Part shown: positions 9,014 to 24,000 of the stretch, in pieces
How positions within the stretch are numbered: the first letter of the stretch is position 1
Layout of the letters: every line of letters begins with the position of its first letter
Assembly: GCA_911728435.2 (NCBI GenBank)
Contig: OU452216.1
Coordinates: 9,126,342 to 9,190,341 of the forward strand
Reading direction: 5' to 3'
Length of the DNA: 64,000 nucleotides
From: Apoderus coryli
Taxonomy: Eukaryota; Arthropoda; Insecta; Coleoptera; Attelabidae
Position numbers and translations under genes: made by a program
The notes under the pieces: generated by a model
The model's input: only the letters and a program-made list of their open reading frames with translations
Told to the model about the DNA's origin: nothing
Databases searched by the model: none

Positions 9014-12000
9014 GTAAGTCTATACAATGTGACCATGGATAGAGTTTGGATGAGGAAAAACTTTTTTATTTGTAGATTTAGAAGAAAAAGTCATTCTTTA
9101 TAAAAACGTCTGCTTGTGTCAAAACTACAAATTCAAATACCAAATTTACGATTATTATACAGTGTATATCAAAAATAACATTTTTAATGATTTTGATTTT
9201 CTTATTTTTTTAATTTTATTATTTTAATAGTAGCTATGAAATTAACCACTTTGAGAAAAAAGTGTATTAGTGTTTTTTGCACAATTGGTGTAATAAATCA
9301 CAGTTTTGAAAATATTTTCATAAAATTACAAAAAAAAAACCAAAAAAATCAAAAGCATTAAAAATGTTATTTTTGATATACCCTGTATAGTAATCGTAAA
9401 TTTGGTATTTGAGATTATAGTTTCGACACAAGCAGACGTTTTTATAAAGAATGACTTTTTCTTCTAAATCGACAAATAAAAAAAAATTCCTCTTCCAAAT
9501 TGGACACATTGTAGATATAAGTAGAAACATACTTTACTTAACTATTATAGGAAGTTATATTTTGGTAAAACCCATAGCAAACAACCTTTATTTGGAAGAC
9601 GTAGTAGTGATAATGTCTGTTTCAAAATAATTCGTTTACTGCTTTAAATGACACCCTCGGTTGTATATACCTAAAACATAAATCTTTACAATCTGATCAT
9701 CTTCTATTGTGTAGGCATATAGGTACTTCTTTAAAATGGTCCTACAGGTATAGCTTTTGTCTTTTGTCTATTCTCTTCGAAGGTCTATGTGGTAAAGGAT
9801 TGAATTTTTGTTTGCATTCAAATAATTTGCAATTTCTAACATATTCTTCAATATGAGAAGACAAATAAGGCCAATAAAAAATTTCAAATAAAAAAAAACA
9901 AACAAAAACTTTCAAAGGCAACTCCACAAAAAACTTTTAATTCAGTTATGCAAAGGAAACCAGTTTCGGCTCAACAAGCCATCATATCAAAATAAATAAA
10001 TAAATAAAACATAAAACTGGTTTCCTTTGCATAACTGAATTAAAAGTTTTTTGTGGAGTTGACTTTGAAAGTTTTTGCTTGTTTTCTTTTATTTGCACCT
10101 GACACTCCACTTTGATGATGGATAATTTATTTCGTCGTGCCCTAATTTTAATTTTTTCAATTCCTACATAACCTTAATATGATTTTTTTTACATCGCAAG
10201 TCTCAAATTGACTAAAGAATAAATAATGTTTAATTTATACTTAATACTGTTGCATATTCTGCGGAATTTCATTTTTGGTAGGGTCACCCAGAAGCAGGGT
10301 TGGGCTGATTTAAATCAATTGATTAAAATCACGATTAGGTACTTAAATCTACTGATTTTTTTAATAAAAATCATACTTATTTAAAATCAAACAATAAATT
10401 TGCTAAATCTTCGGCTTTTAATTCACACAAGGCTATCTTTTTATAATATTATTTATATTTTATACTATCTACCTACCTCTTAAACCTACGAAATAGACAA
10501 AACGCTCAAAACAGTTAAAAAAACAAATTGTTTTTAATTTTCATTAAAGATTTTATATAAATATACTAATTTGGACGCCTTTTCTATTATTCCTAATTGT
10601 GTTTAAACAAGTTATAGTAATCATAAACTCAGAAATAATAAATGAAGTGCTTATGAATAAAAAATCACCATTTTGAACAAGCTTAACATATTAATAATTA
10701 AATGAAATCAAATAAAACATGATTTTTTTTATTTTTAATAAAAAAAGATAATTTAGGTACAAACGAGGGTACAAATGAATGAATTCCATATCATTTTGAA
10801 TATAAGTGTCATCTTTATTTGTTAAAAATGTCCTAGATAATGTATTTATACGGTTAAAACTACTTTTGTGCAGCCGTTTTGAAATATTTGAGATTTTATG
10901 TCAAAACTTACGTTGGCAGATTAAAGCATTATTAAGTACAATTTTTTATTTAGTATATGGAAGCTTTAATAATATACATATCCTAGTAGTTATAGGCGGA
11001 AGCGGAAGGAAAACAACGCGAAGCTCATTGCCGCAAGAGGCTTCAGAAAAAATAAATTCTGTTGTCAAAATATAATTATTTAATAAAATCATTTAAGTAG
11101 CTATTTAATCTAGAATATCTTCCAATTTATTAATTGTTGAAATTATAAACAGCTATTTATAGGTACTGTCTTGTAGATATGTCTCGATTCGTATCAATTA
11201 AGTCTTTATAGATAAAATGTTAAAATGCGGTAGAAATTAAACCGATATAAATAATGAGGTTTGCACGACGTTTTGCTGTTTGGTTCAGTTCGATAGGTCT
11301 ATTTTTATTTTAGGTATTTTAAAGTAGGCTAAAATATTAATGTTAACCTTGGATTTTACCGATAAATGAAAAAAATATTTAAATTTTATTGGATTTTATA
11401 CGACGCGATGTTTTTGGAAATTGATGAATTTTGAAATAGCGTGTTATTTTTTTTTTCTACAATGTTTGGAATAATTTTGTGGCTGATTTAGCATAATTAA
11501 GTTAGTCCTTGGTTTATAAAGACTAAATAAATGTTGCGCTCGGGCTCGAATAACTTTCCATATTAACTTAAATGTATCTATCTACTGTCTAATTTTTTTA
11601 TGTGGTTTTTTTAAAGTTTTTAAACCCTTTTTGCACTCTTTTCGGACGCCAAGATGATCTAATTTCTTTTGGTTAATGTTTGAGGTTATGCTCTATTAAA
11701 CCAGTTTCAAACCAATGCAAAATTATTCAATATTTAGTATTAGTTTAAGAAGTATAAATTTTTTAACCCTTTTTTACACCCCTCGCCTACGCTCTTATGT
11801 TTCCTAAAAGTTTTTCAGCACCTAGATAGACAACTCGAGGTTAATTGAATCTCATTACCTAATTAGAGAGTACCTAGATCTACAGGACTTTAATCAAGTT
11901 GGTAGATTGGATTTACACAGAGGGAATCGGGATAAGAGCCCGAAAAACCACCCTATACCATAGAATAATAACTATACATACCGGGTATTCCATTAAGGGT

Positions 12001-15000
12001 ATTGTTTTTCTAACTTATATTGCGAAATTTTCAATAAAAATGCATTTTCTGCATTACTGTATGTATTACGCCCCCTAGCGGTATAGTTAGAAACTAAAAA
12101 ACTATTGCCAGCGATTTCCCATTGTCGATTTCCCAATAAGAATGTTTTTCCCATTGTCCTACGACTATTATTTCCTGAGATATGCTACCTGTCCACCCTT
12201 AATGGAATGCCCGGTACATGGTGTTCCATTTAAAATAAGAAATTTGATATAAAATTCCGGTATAATCAGAAGTTCTAGTACGTCTAACTTACCAACCTCG
12301 TGAATCAGTAAAGTCAATCACCGATAACAGTTTTAATCAGTAGTGTGGCAAGTACAATGAACAAAGCGATGTACATAATATTTATTTGAAATAATTCTTC
12401 GTAAAATGATAAAAATCAATGCAGACATAAGTATAGGGTAGGTATAATATTCATATATCATAAAATAATGCTTAATACTATATTTTACGAAATAACTTAA
12501 TAATTTATTGCGTCAAATGACAGTTTGTTGTACTGTTTAGGTGATACTGTATGATATTAGGTACCTATTATAAATGAATTTATTAAAATTGAGCGTGGTT
12601 GTCACGATATCGTTTATTATTGGTTTGACCTTATATGAAAATAATTTATTTAACCTGTTGTATGAATGTTTTTTGACCCTTTTTATCAAGTAAAGTGTGA
12701 TTAGGACTGATGTCTCGACCACGCTTATTAAATAGGACATATTCATTTAATTTAATTCTTTATTATTAGCTAATAATTAACTATTAACATGTTCGCCATA
12801 TTTCTATAACTGTCAGGATTCATCTTAATATAACTTTGAATATTATTCGGTTGATCAGTCTAGAATATTATTATTTAATTTTTGTATATTTAATATAACA
12901 AAAATATAATAATATACAAACATATATAAGTATATCTACATGACGAAATATTTAATAAATTCTAAATAGGCTTGTTTACAGATAAAATTTGAAATGTTTG
13001 TTTGTGGCGATGACGTAAGATTTTTTTCGTTGCGTTATTTTCGGATTTTTCCTTTACCAAATAATATGCCTTTGAGAGCGATCATTTCATTTCAAATCGG
13101 GTGGTCGTGCTTCATCTTGCAGCTTGAAATAACTACTTTTTTTGAGTTTTTTTCTAACGTGATTAATAGTTAGACTATTTTGAACATAACATAACATATA
13201 TTTATTGCGATTTTTTGTAAAATTACATTGCAGCTCGTCTACATTCAAACATTCAAACTTGAAATAAGCTTTCACAGCTTGTTTGAATCTGTTAAAAGGT
13301 AAAATTTTAATAGAGCTTGGTAATTTATTATGTAGGCTAACATCCAGAGAGTTCTTCCCTGACAAACCAATTCTAAATACAGGAACCCTGATGTCGTCAG
13401 CACGCCGAGTTAAGTAAGAATGGCAATCTGAATTACTTGAAAACTTGTTTCTATTTTTATGAATTTCAAGTACCTGTATATGTAAATATTGGGCATTGAC
13501 ATAATTCCCAACTGCTTAAATATTAGTCTGCAATGATCCAGGCATCCCACACCGACAACGATCCGCACCGTCTTCTTTTGCATACGAAATACATTGATTG
13601 AAGTCGAGCAGTTACCCCACAGATATGCACCATAACTTCGCAACAACCGGCACCAATCTCCGCAGGAGAAAGATACCACTAGAGAGCCTACCCAAAAGCA
13701 TATGGACGTGCTGTGCCGATGTCAAACGGTCGTCCAGAGTTATTCCGAGACACTTAACTGAGTAACCTCTAGATATGTTAGTGTTTGCTGAAAAACTGAT
13801 ATTTTTTTTTCTAGATTTAATTTTAGAAAATTTTGGCGAAACCATTTATCTGCTTGATTCTCTGAGATCTTCATCATCACTTTCAGAATCTCCACATTCT
13901 TATGAGTCCCCAGAACATTTGAATCGTCAGCATAAAGTATTGATTCGTAAGGTCTCAAATAATTGGGAAAATCATTAATAAATATTATGAATAACAATGG
14001 ACCCAGTGCAGAGCAATGAGCGACACCTGTACTCACTGGCAAAAGATTAGAATCTGCAAGGCGCACCAGTTGTTGTCTACCACAGAGATATGATTTTAAC
14101 AATTCCAAGGCAATCCCTCTCACCCATACCTCTCAAGTTTTGCCACCAGAAATCCATGAGACACGCAATCGAAGGCTTTACTCAAATCACAAAGAGTCAA
14201 ACCCACCTGAGTCTTGTTTTCAAGGAACAATATACTCAACCAGTTTTGAGACAGCCTGTCCGTGTCTAAATCCAAATTGGGACATATTCAAAAGTTTATT
14301 TTTTTTTTAATAATTAGCTAAACTTCTGCTTATGATCTTCTCAAAGATCTTTCCGAAAATTGAAGATATTGAAATTGGTCTGTAATTGCTAGGGTCTTTA
14401 GTATCACCTTTTTTAAATATTGGTGTTACTCGATTAATTTTAAAAGCATCGGGAAATATACCATTCAAAATACATTTATTGAAAATAAAAGTTAAAGGCT
14501 CAACAATAATATCAATATTAAATTTCACTAACATAATATAAATAATAAATAAACATAATTAAATACGGGATTCAACAAAATCATAAAATTACATAAATAG
14601 TTGAATAATTTCCTACATATTATATTTTTTAGACCACAAGCTCAAAAATATAAACGTTTAATTTCAGAATATAATCGCATTTGTCTCAATAATAGACATT
14701 TTTCTGTGAAGGGAAAAAGTTTGACATATTTAAAGTGAAAAAAGTGACACATAAGTAACATTAGATATTTAATTTTAGGAAATTTTATTATACAAAAGTT
14801 ACATTTTCCTTATATATCAAAACTGGCAATAATTTGTGACGCTACTTTTGCTGATTCTACTGACTCCGGTAGAGTGCTCGCAATTTTTAAATTAAATCAC
14901 AGAATGAAATTGACAGATATTTGATTACTGGTTTTTAAAACTTCAAATTTCACTTGGATAATTTTCTGACTTTTTTCAATATTAAATCGAAGTTTTTCCC

Positions 15001-18000
15001 GTATCATACACGGGAAAAAAGTTAGATTTTAGCTCTTGGTTTTTTGTCTCCCGACGCGCAACTTCGAGCTAAAATCTAGTACTTTTTTCCATTGTATAAT
15101 AAATAGCTATTCTTTTTAAAATTGATTATGTTTGGCTATTTTTTTTTTTATTTTTCCCTATAAATGCAACTTAGGCAATTTAGCCATCATCGAAGCAGGT
15201 AATTCATTTTAATTATAGTAAAATAAACAATGCAAATGGTATAATCATTTAACGCTGATAATCAACAAAACAACAACAATAAATTATATTAATTTGGACT
15301 TGCGTCATTTACCTTCATTTACCTTCCTGACTACGTACTTACTAACTTTGAATAATTACAATTTGTAGGAAGTATAATTTCTATTTGTTGTAGAGATACT
15401 TACCTATTTGGCTTCTGAGTGTCTTTTCTAAGGTCATGGAAAGGATTGTCTCGAATAGAATTTCTGGGTTCCTGGACTGATAGCGGGCACTATGCGGTGG
15501 GTGTGTTGTTTGATCTGACGAGTGTGTTTGATGTGGTGGATAAGGATTTCTTGTGTAGAAAGATAGCTCAGCTGGGTTTGCTTGGGCCTATAAATATGTG
15601 GATTGACTCCTATTTAACTCATAGAAGGATGGCGGTAAAGATTGATTCATCTATATCGGAATCTCAAGAAATTGATTTGGGTACTCCTCAGGGGAGTATA
15701 CTTGGACCGCTGCTTTTCCTACTGTACATTAACGACCTTCCCACGAGCATTTCACATGGTACCGTGTATATGTACGCTGATGATACCACCATTCTAATAT
15801 ACGATAAAGTTCCTGAGCTCTTAGAGTATAAAATCAACGTAATTCTAGAGGAATTTCAGACTGATGATCAATTATAGCAAGACTGTTGCTTTTCATTTTA
15901 ATAAATATAAAAATCCACTGCCTTTCAATTTATGTATTGATGCACTTGTTTTACCTTGGGCAGAGTCTGCTAAGTTGTTGGGTGTGTATGTTGATCCGGG
16001 GTTGAGTTGGATTGGTCATGTTGACAATCTATGTAGCAGACTTTCTAGAAGTCGATACGTGCTGCTTTCTCGAAAAACATATATGGACAAGCATTCTCTC
16101 ATTTCTGTATATTATGCTCTTATATATTCGTCTATCGCGTACAATATAGCGATTTGGGGTAGATCTGCGGAGGTGGACAGAGTGTTCATATTACAAAAAA
16201 GAGCAATTCGATATATATTCAATATTCCATACAGAGGGACCTGTAAATGTACTTTTAGGAAATATAACATCCTCACTGTTCCATGTATTTACTTATATAA
16301 AACGCTTTGTCCCATATTTAAAAATAAGAATCAGGCTCGAAGACGGGGAGATGGTCATCGCTATCCTACTCGAGGGAGGGATCTCTTATATCTACCTCAA
16401 CCCAAACACGAGTTTTATAAAAAATCGCCTCTGTACTCAGGATACTTTTATTTCAATCTTCTTCCCTCAAAGATAAGAAACTGTGCAAATATGAGCATTT
16501 TCAAAAATTTATTAAAAGAGTTTCTTACAAACGGTGCGTTCTACAGCCTACAGGAATTTACCACATCAATATAGTGTTGTTAAGCTGTGTCAAGAGTTTG
16601 TTGTATATGTATAAATATGTATTTTTATTTATATTTTCAGTTTTCATTAATTTATGGTCAATTTTTTTTTGTGTTTTGTATTTTGACGTATCTATGTACA
16701 GAATCTATGTACTTTTGAAAGACTAATAAAGATATTATTATTATTATTTCACATTCTTTGATAGCAGTTGCGTATATCTAAAAATACTTTTAAAATCTTT
16801 TACACTGATCGAAGCCTGTGTTGAATAACGAAAAACTCCCCCAGATAAATATATTTATTCTACATTGAATATAATATATTTTTTCTGTATAGACCCAGAT
16901 GGGATATAGAGATACAACTGGGTATAGTGTTTTTAACGTATTTTTGGAATAAAAGGGCCAATAACATGTGGTCAAAAGATAATTATTGTACATACTTATG
17001 TATTTTAAAAGAAATTTATGTTTTAAGTACGTAATCAAACTCGTATTATTTTAATTTAACCAGATCGGACACGTGTAATTGAATTGAAATAATGTAATAG
17101 TGTAAAAGCACGTTTTATGGCCAAACTAAAATGAACGAACTATACCTAAAGTAAAGACAATTATTACAGTCCTGCCCTCTCAACTAATAAAAGTTATACG
17201 ATGGACTGCATCACTTATTTTATGTCAAGCATAATGTCGTATACAAAATACATGAAAAATACTATACTTCGTAGGTACCTATACTAAAAATAGTATTAAA
17301 CTAACACAGCGTTGTAAACTAGTTTACCAGGTACGTGTTTGTTATTATTTCCGTCCCTAACCTTGATTCTGTAAAACAGGCACGCACAAAACACACCCCT
17401 ACAGAAACTGACAATATGATTAATGTTCTTTTTGCAGCCCTTCGAAATATAATATATTATATTCTTACTACAGCTTGGTTTCCTTTTTTTTTTCTAACGC
17501 ATTGTAAAGAAATAGATTATGCACTGTTGTCGGATCGTCTAAAATAAAATATATGAGCAAAAACTTTAATTTAAGAAATTCAAAACTATTAGCTAAAATT
17601 TTGAAACGTATTTGTGCTAGTATTTTTCGGTGCTCACTGTACATAATCAACAATAATTAAGCAGATTATATCATTTTGGTAATAACAAATATTATCTTTT
17701 ACACATACAAAGTAGTTACATTGTAATACAATCATAAAATATCACTGCTAATTAGTTTTAAAATATATTTATAGTTATAAGTTTATCTCATATTTATTTG
17801 CAATAATTTTAATGATTCAAAACAAATTATTCTCAAATAAGCCATTTGTCTGTATTACTTTAGACGTTATTGGACAAGCCCTATCCCTAGGATTAGTTCT
17901 CAACTGTATTTTAGGAACTTTGAAGTAAAAAGATTTAAATATCTAAAGTAGTTTCAAAAATATTAATTAAACCACTTAAAGTAATCATCAAATATCAGTC

Positions 18001-21000
18001 CATGCGACGCAAGCGCAATACTAGGAAGATCATTGATACTAATCTTGAAAAGTAACGGCCCTAGGTTACTGCTCTGAGGTACACCAGAAGAGTTAAGTAA
18101 TAAATCCAGCTGAATGTTCACCAGATACAACAACAACATTATACAACACCAATGTATGTTAAAAATCCTTTGTGCAATCTGTTTGTATATACGACGCGCT
18201 GACGGCCAGTCGTCCACCTTGTCGAATAAACACTTCGAGAGAATAATCAGAAGGTTAGATGCTTTTAGAAATATTTTTAAAGCAAAAAATTAATGAAATA
18301 CCAAATATAGATCATAAATATTTAGCAGGGTAGTTGGGTTCGTTAATTCTGAAGAATTAACACAAGTATGAAGTTAATATCTCATTTAGATAATTAAATT
18401 TGAAACATAATTGTGTTATTTTTGTTTGTTTTTTCGTCAAATATACTTTGTAGAATTAATATAAATAAATTATATTTATATTCAACAACATTTTTGTATA
18501 TTTATATGCTAATGAACATTTTAAGTTCAATACACTAGATATAAGTGTTTGTCAGCAGACATGACGTACCTACTTACTTATATGTTATTCGTTGTAATTT
18601 TAAACTAGTAAAAAGTGTGATTCTAATAATTTTTATTATGATGCGCAAACAGAAAAACTACAAATGGCTTCGTTCTGGAGAAATAAAAAGAAAGATGAAA
18701 AGGTAGATGAACCCATTTAGATACACATGCGAAGGACAAGAAAAAATGTCGATATGTTGGAGAAAAATATCTCACAGTGTTATACAATAAATATACAGCG
18801 CGCGGCGAACGTCTATAAGCTCAATTAAAGAAATCTTCTAAATCAATAAATATACAATCACCCCATTATTATTTTTGAGTCAACAAAATAGAAGTTGTTG
18901 TTATTTTTCTTTTATTAAGTACGCCAAAACAATTCTTTATTAAATAAAACTAAAACATACATTTACAATGTACAAACAATTAAAATCTAGCAACTAGTTT
19001 TATGCCATCGTCTTGTACAATTTATTTCCAAAGTTTCGCCAACAACATCTTCATGATATGACGAAAATATATTAATTTTCTCAACCACATAAATATTTTT
19101 TCAGGACAACACAGTGTATTTTGAATTTTCTTTGATAGTAAATATTCTGCTATAATTATTATTGCTCAAATATTATTTTTTTTAATATGACATATTAAAT
19201 ACCATATGGGTAAACAAACGCATGTTTATCCATGGGTATTTTTGTATATTGATATTTTTTGGAAAAATTTAATTTGAAAATTTGAATGAGTAACAGTTGT
19301 ATGGTTAGTAAAAAATTATCAAAAATAAATAATGCTATAGAAATAATTATTTGAGCATTCTTGACCTTAACGCCTGTTATTTTTAGCATACTTTTAAATG
19401 TTTATATTTTTAATAATGTTATTACGTACCTACTTTAATTGTTTTCGTTATCTTCAAATCAAATCAAATCAAAATCTTTATTTTCCATAAACTGCAATTG
19501 CAGTGTAGAAATTGTCATACAGTATAAGTATATACACAGTACAAATGAATAATATACAAATGAAGGCAGTTACGATATATACAATATCTAAACATTGATA
19601 CACAAAACAAACATAGAAAGATCTTACAAATTTCTACAATCAAAAAACTCACTTAAGCTATAAAAGGCGTGGGAAGTTAACATAGTTTTCAAGGTAAATT
19701 TAAATGTATTAATAGTAGATACTTCCTTTAATGCTCGAGGCATATGGTTATGTAATTTAACCGGCAATACTAGTGGACTCTTGGACACTAAAGATAATCT
19801 GTGTTGGGGAATCCGAAAGTTAAAATTCTTCGCAAAGCATATGGTGAACCACTAAATAGTGGATAATCAGAGGGCAGGGTTAGAATGTTTAAGGCAGGAA
19901 AGAGTGTGCGACAAGAGTACATTTTAGGCTTGAACAACATTGTTCTGACTATACGCTTCTGTATCAAAAAAACCTCATGTGCTCGAGGAGAATTAGCCCA
20001 ACAAATATTAGCATAATTTATACATGAATGAACGTATGCAAAACAATAATTCTTCAATAAAGTGAAACTAATTTCAGACCGCAGGCGCCATATCACAAAA
20101 CATTAGACGGATAACTTCTTCAGAACATGATCCACCTGTTGTGACCAAGTGAGCTGGGGGTCCAGGTAGACGCCCAGGTACTTAGCCACATTACTCTGTT
20201 CAATAGTTTTATTGTTAATACGAACTAAAAGACTTTTATTGAGATCCCGTGTTGAAAAGACCAATAACTCGGTTTTATCTTGATTTAAAATTAAATTATT
20301 TTGACTGCAATAATCTTGCATCCCAATGACAAGCTTATGCGAATTCCTACTCAACTCACCAAAGTCGTGGCTGGAAGCTAAGGCCGCCGCGTCATCGGCA
20401 AACAGGACCATAAAATTTCCAGCAAAATAGGGGAAAATGTCCTGAATAAAACCTATAAAAAGCAAGGGACCCAACAAACTGCCCTGAGGCACTCCAGTGC
20501 TAGTAAACCTGGAGTCAGATTTATATAATCTTGATCCCTCCCTAAGGGCTGTCACCTGTTCTCGATCTGTTAAAAAAGACCGAAGCCAATCGAGAGGTAT
20601 CCCACGAACCCCAACGGTATAATATTTTTCCAAAAGCAAATTTATGTCAACAACATCGAAGGCCCGTTGAAGATCGTAAAATAAACATGCTGTCTCTCTC
20701 TTACATTCCATATTCAAAAGAATTTCCTTATATAAAGTCATGACTGCATGCTGCGTGGAAAGGCCCTTCCGAAATCCAAATTGCAAAGAATTAAAAAAAT
20801 TAATTTTTTCCAAAAATGAAAGCAATCTGATATAGAATGCTCGTTCAAATATCTTTGAGAAAACAGACAATAATGCTATTCCACGGTAGTTTTTTATCTC
20901 GTGGATATCATTTCTCTTATGAAGAGGAATAATCACCGATCTCTTAAGAGATTCAGGAAAGCAGCCTGAGCTAAATGACAGATTTATTAGGTAAGTTACT

Positions 21001-24000
21001 GGTTCAAGAATATATTCTACAACGTTCCTCAGCACCGAACAAGGTATGCCATCGAAACCAGCGGAAGGCTTTTTCGTTACACTATCCAAAATTCTCAACA
21101 CATCATCCTCAGAACACGGAAACAGACACATACTATACTGCGAAAAACCCGTTATATACAAAACATAAATATCGAATATATTTAGTACACAGTTTTTGTT
21201 CTACTTCTGTTTATAGGTGTTTTTTAGATAGGATCCCTCGTATAACATATGTTTTAGTCCCAAACAGGTTATGTTCGTGTTTATATTTAATAACTAGGCA
21301 ATTTTGTTGTGTATGTTTTTCATTATTTCAAAAATAATCTCGAATGAAGTTAATTACGTTATAAATGCTATTTTAAATATTCGGGACAAATTTCTTTACA
21401 AAAACGTACACAAAATGCATCGTGTTCGACTTACATTGGCTTTAGTCCAGTTGGTGTGGCAAGAAAGTGAAAATCTAGGCCGTCTACCCACAAAATAGAA
21501 AATTAAATGCATCATGAAAAAAAAAGTGCTTGTTCTATATAGGTAGTTCGGTCTAATTTAAATTCAAAAATACTTCACTGATGCATAACATGAGTAAACA
21601 TAAAGCAGCATCATGTTTGTTGTAAAGCTATTTCAGTACTCTCGTTTAACGTTCATGATCAAGGTCAATGTTATGTAAGAAAGAAGTCTTCGACCGACAT
21701 AACAGCAGCCATCAATACTTGGAAGTAGGGTTGTCAAATTAGTTCAAACTGATCTTCTTAAGACAGTTGTAGGTTTTAATTTAATGAATAATAATCTGAC
21801 AGTGTCGATTAATTTTTTTTACACCAGTTGTGCGTTGACTTTACGTGTTTATAATACCTCGCCAGGGTGATCATTTGAATTAACCCCTATTTGACTGAAC
21901 AGTACGATTCCTGCGCTGTTCCCCCTTTTTGAAGCAGTACAGAATGTACGGAGTTTAGTGAAGTTACGTAGTTTCATATTATATTATTATTTTTAGTCAA
22001 AAATGTTTCGAACGTATAATTTCATCCTCAGGGAAACACAAAAGCGTTATGACTTAAATATTTGGGATATACTTCACTACTTAATTATGTAATGATAAAA
22101 AAATGTGTAATTTGCATTCATAACTTTATATTTTATTTTTCTAATTCATTTTGGAGACATTTTTTGTTGTAGATTGTTTTTCGGAGTCGTTTAGGCGGTT
22201 TGTTAATCTATTGGCGATTGAATTTGATATGGTCATCTCTGGATAAAGTATTTAAACGGTAATATTTGTTCTCTTTTAATTACCAGCAAAGCAAATTGTA
22301 GTTAAATAACCCAAATTGAATACGCCCAAAACTAAATACATATTATTTGCTACATTCAGTGTTCTGTAACCACATTTCAATTGTGTTTGCATAGGAACGA
22401 ATTCCATTGTAAATTCAATTTGGTTTATGCCAGAGTTATCCTGTGTACCAGTATGGTCATATGATTTGATGTAACGTTTTGCTCTCAAGCACAAAATTGT
22501 TGAAATTCCTTGTCTATTGATGTTGATTTTGTTTACTGATGAAGCGTGTTTTTCAAGAAATGCAATAGAGAGTTCTCTTTGAACGTTTGGATTTTAGCTA
22601 AATGCTTTGTTAAAGTTTGGTTTAGGGTCTAAATAATTTGGATTTGAACAGTAACTTTAGTTTTGTCCATGAAATAGCGGCAAAACATAGTTTAGGTAGA
22701 ATTTGGTGTTTGCGAGATGAGCTGAAAATATTTTTGGTAATTTGGGTAGTATGATTGTAAGAATTAAAACACTGTTTAACGGTATGTACAAAACTGAATA
22801 TTTATTAAACGGAAAAAGAGTGTGTTTGAGAGTTAGGTTGTTAAAATCTGGAGAGAGAGTTTTGGCACGAGAGAGATGTTGACTGTTTTGATGTTGAAGA
22901 CTGACTGGGGTAAAATTATAGAAAAAGCATCTCTGTGAAGAAAGTACTACATCTGCTCGGTACGTGGCGTTAACAATAACCACTGCTTTTTCTAGGTACG
23001 GAATAGGGATTTCTTTTGTTCCCGAAAATGAAAAACAGTAAAAAGAAAGTAGAAATATTGGTGCCAGATGTTTCGACATTTAGTGAAATTTAGAACATAT
23101 TATTTACAACTACTATACTAAATTTTTACAAAGAAATACCTAATTTAAAAATACATATATACAGTGTGGCACAATAAAAAGGTTGCCACAGTATCTACAG
23201 AATAAAATGCAATATATACAGTGTGGCGCAAGAATAATGGTCGCCACATATTCTTAAAAAATCGTTTCGACTGACTATAATTAAAATACGCACTTGTAGT
23301 GGCTACAGCTTATGAACATTAAACATAAAAACCTGATAAGATAAGATACTCATATAATCGAAATTGTTATCTTGACCTACAAATAAAATGTGCGTAGTAC
23401 TCACAACGATGGTTTCCAGCCTACTGTTTGACGTATCTCGGGTTTGATAATATTTATGTTCAGCAGTTTAATCACAAATTTAAAAATAGCATGGCAATGA
23501 AACGTTCCAGAAAAAAAAAGATCAAAACAACACGTAGAGAGTAATCTCAGAGACCCACGCATGTAAATTATATTATAGAATGATTCTAGTAAATAGGCAA
23601 TTAGAACCTATTGGAGTTTTATCGGATTTCGGGGCGTATTGTATTGTACTCGTATAAATCCAAAAAGGTCCCGAACATTTTGGCATAGATACTGAACGAA
23701 ATCACTTAGAAACAAATCCAATTACAAGACAGGTACATTACAAAACAATAAAATTAACACAAATACCTAACGCTTCAAAATTATAAACGTATAATAACGA
23801 CATCTTCCAATTTCGATCGAACGAAGGAATTATACAATAAAATAAGAGTTTTAGGTGACACAAAATGCTTTGTATTTCGCATAATAAAACCCAGACATGC
23901 CCCACAAAAGTTTAGCGTCACAAAGCACCTCCGTAAACTCATCGAACATTTTAAGCGGAACAAATCGCACAAATCTTATTCGATTTATTTTACGAGTACA

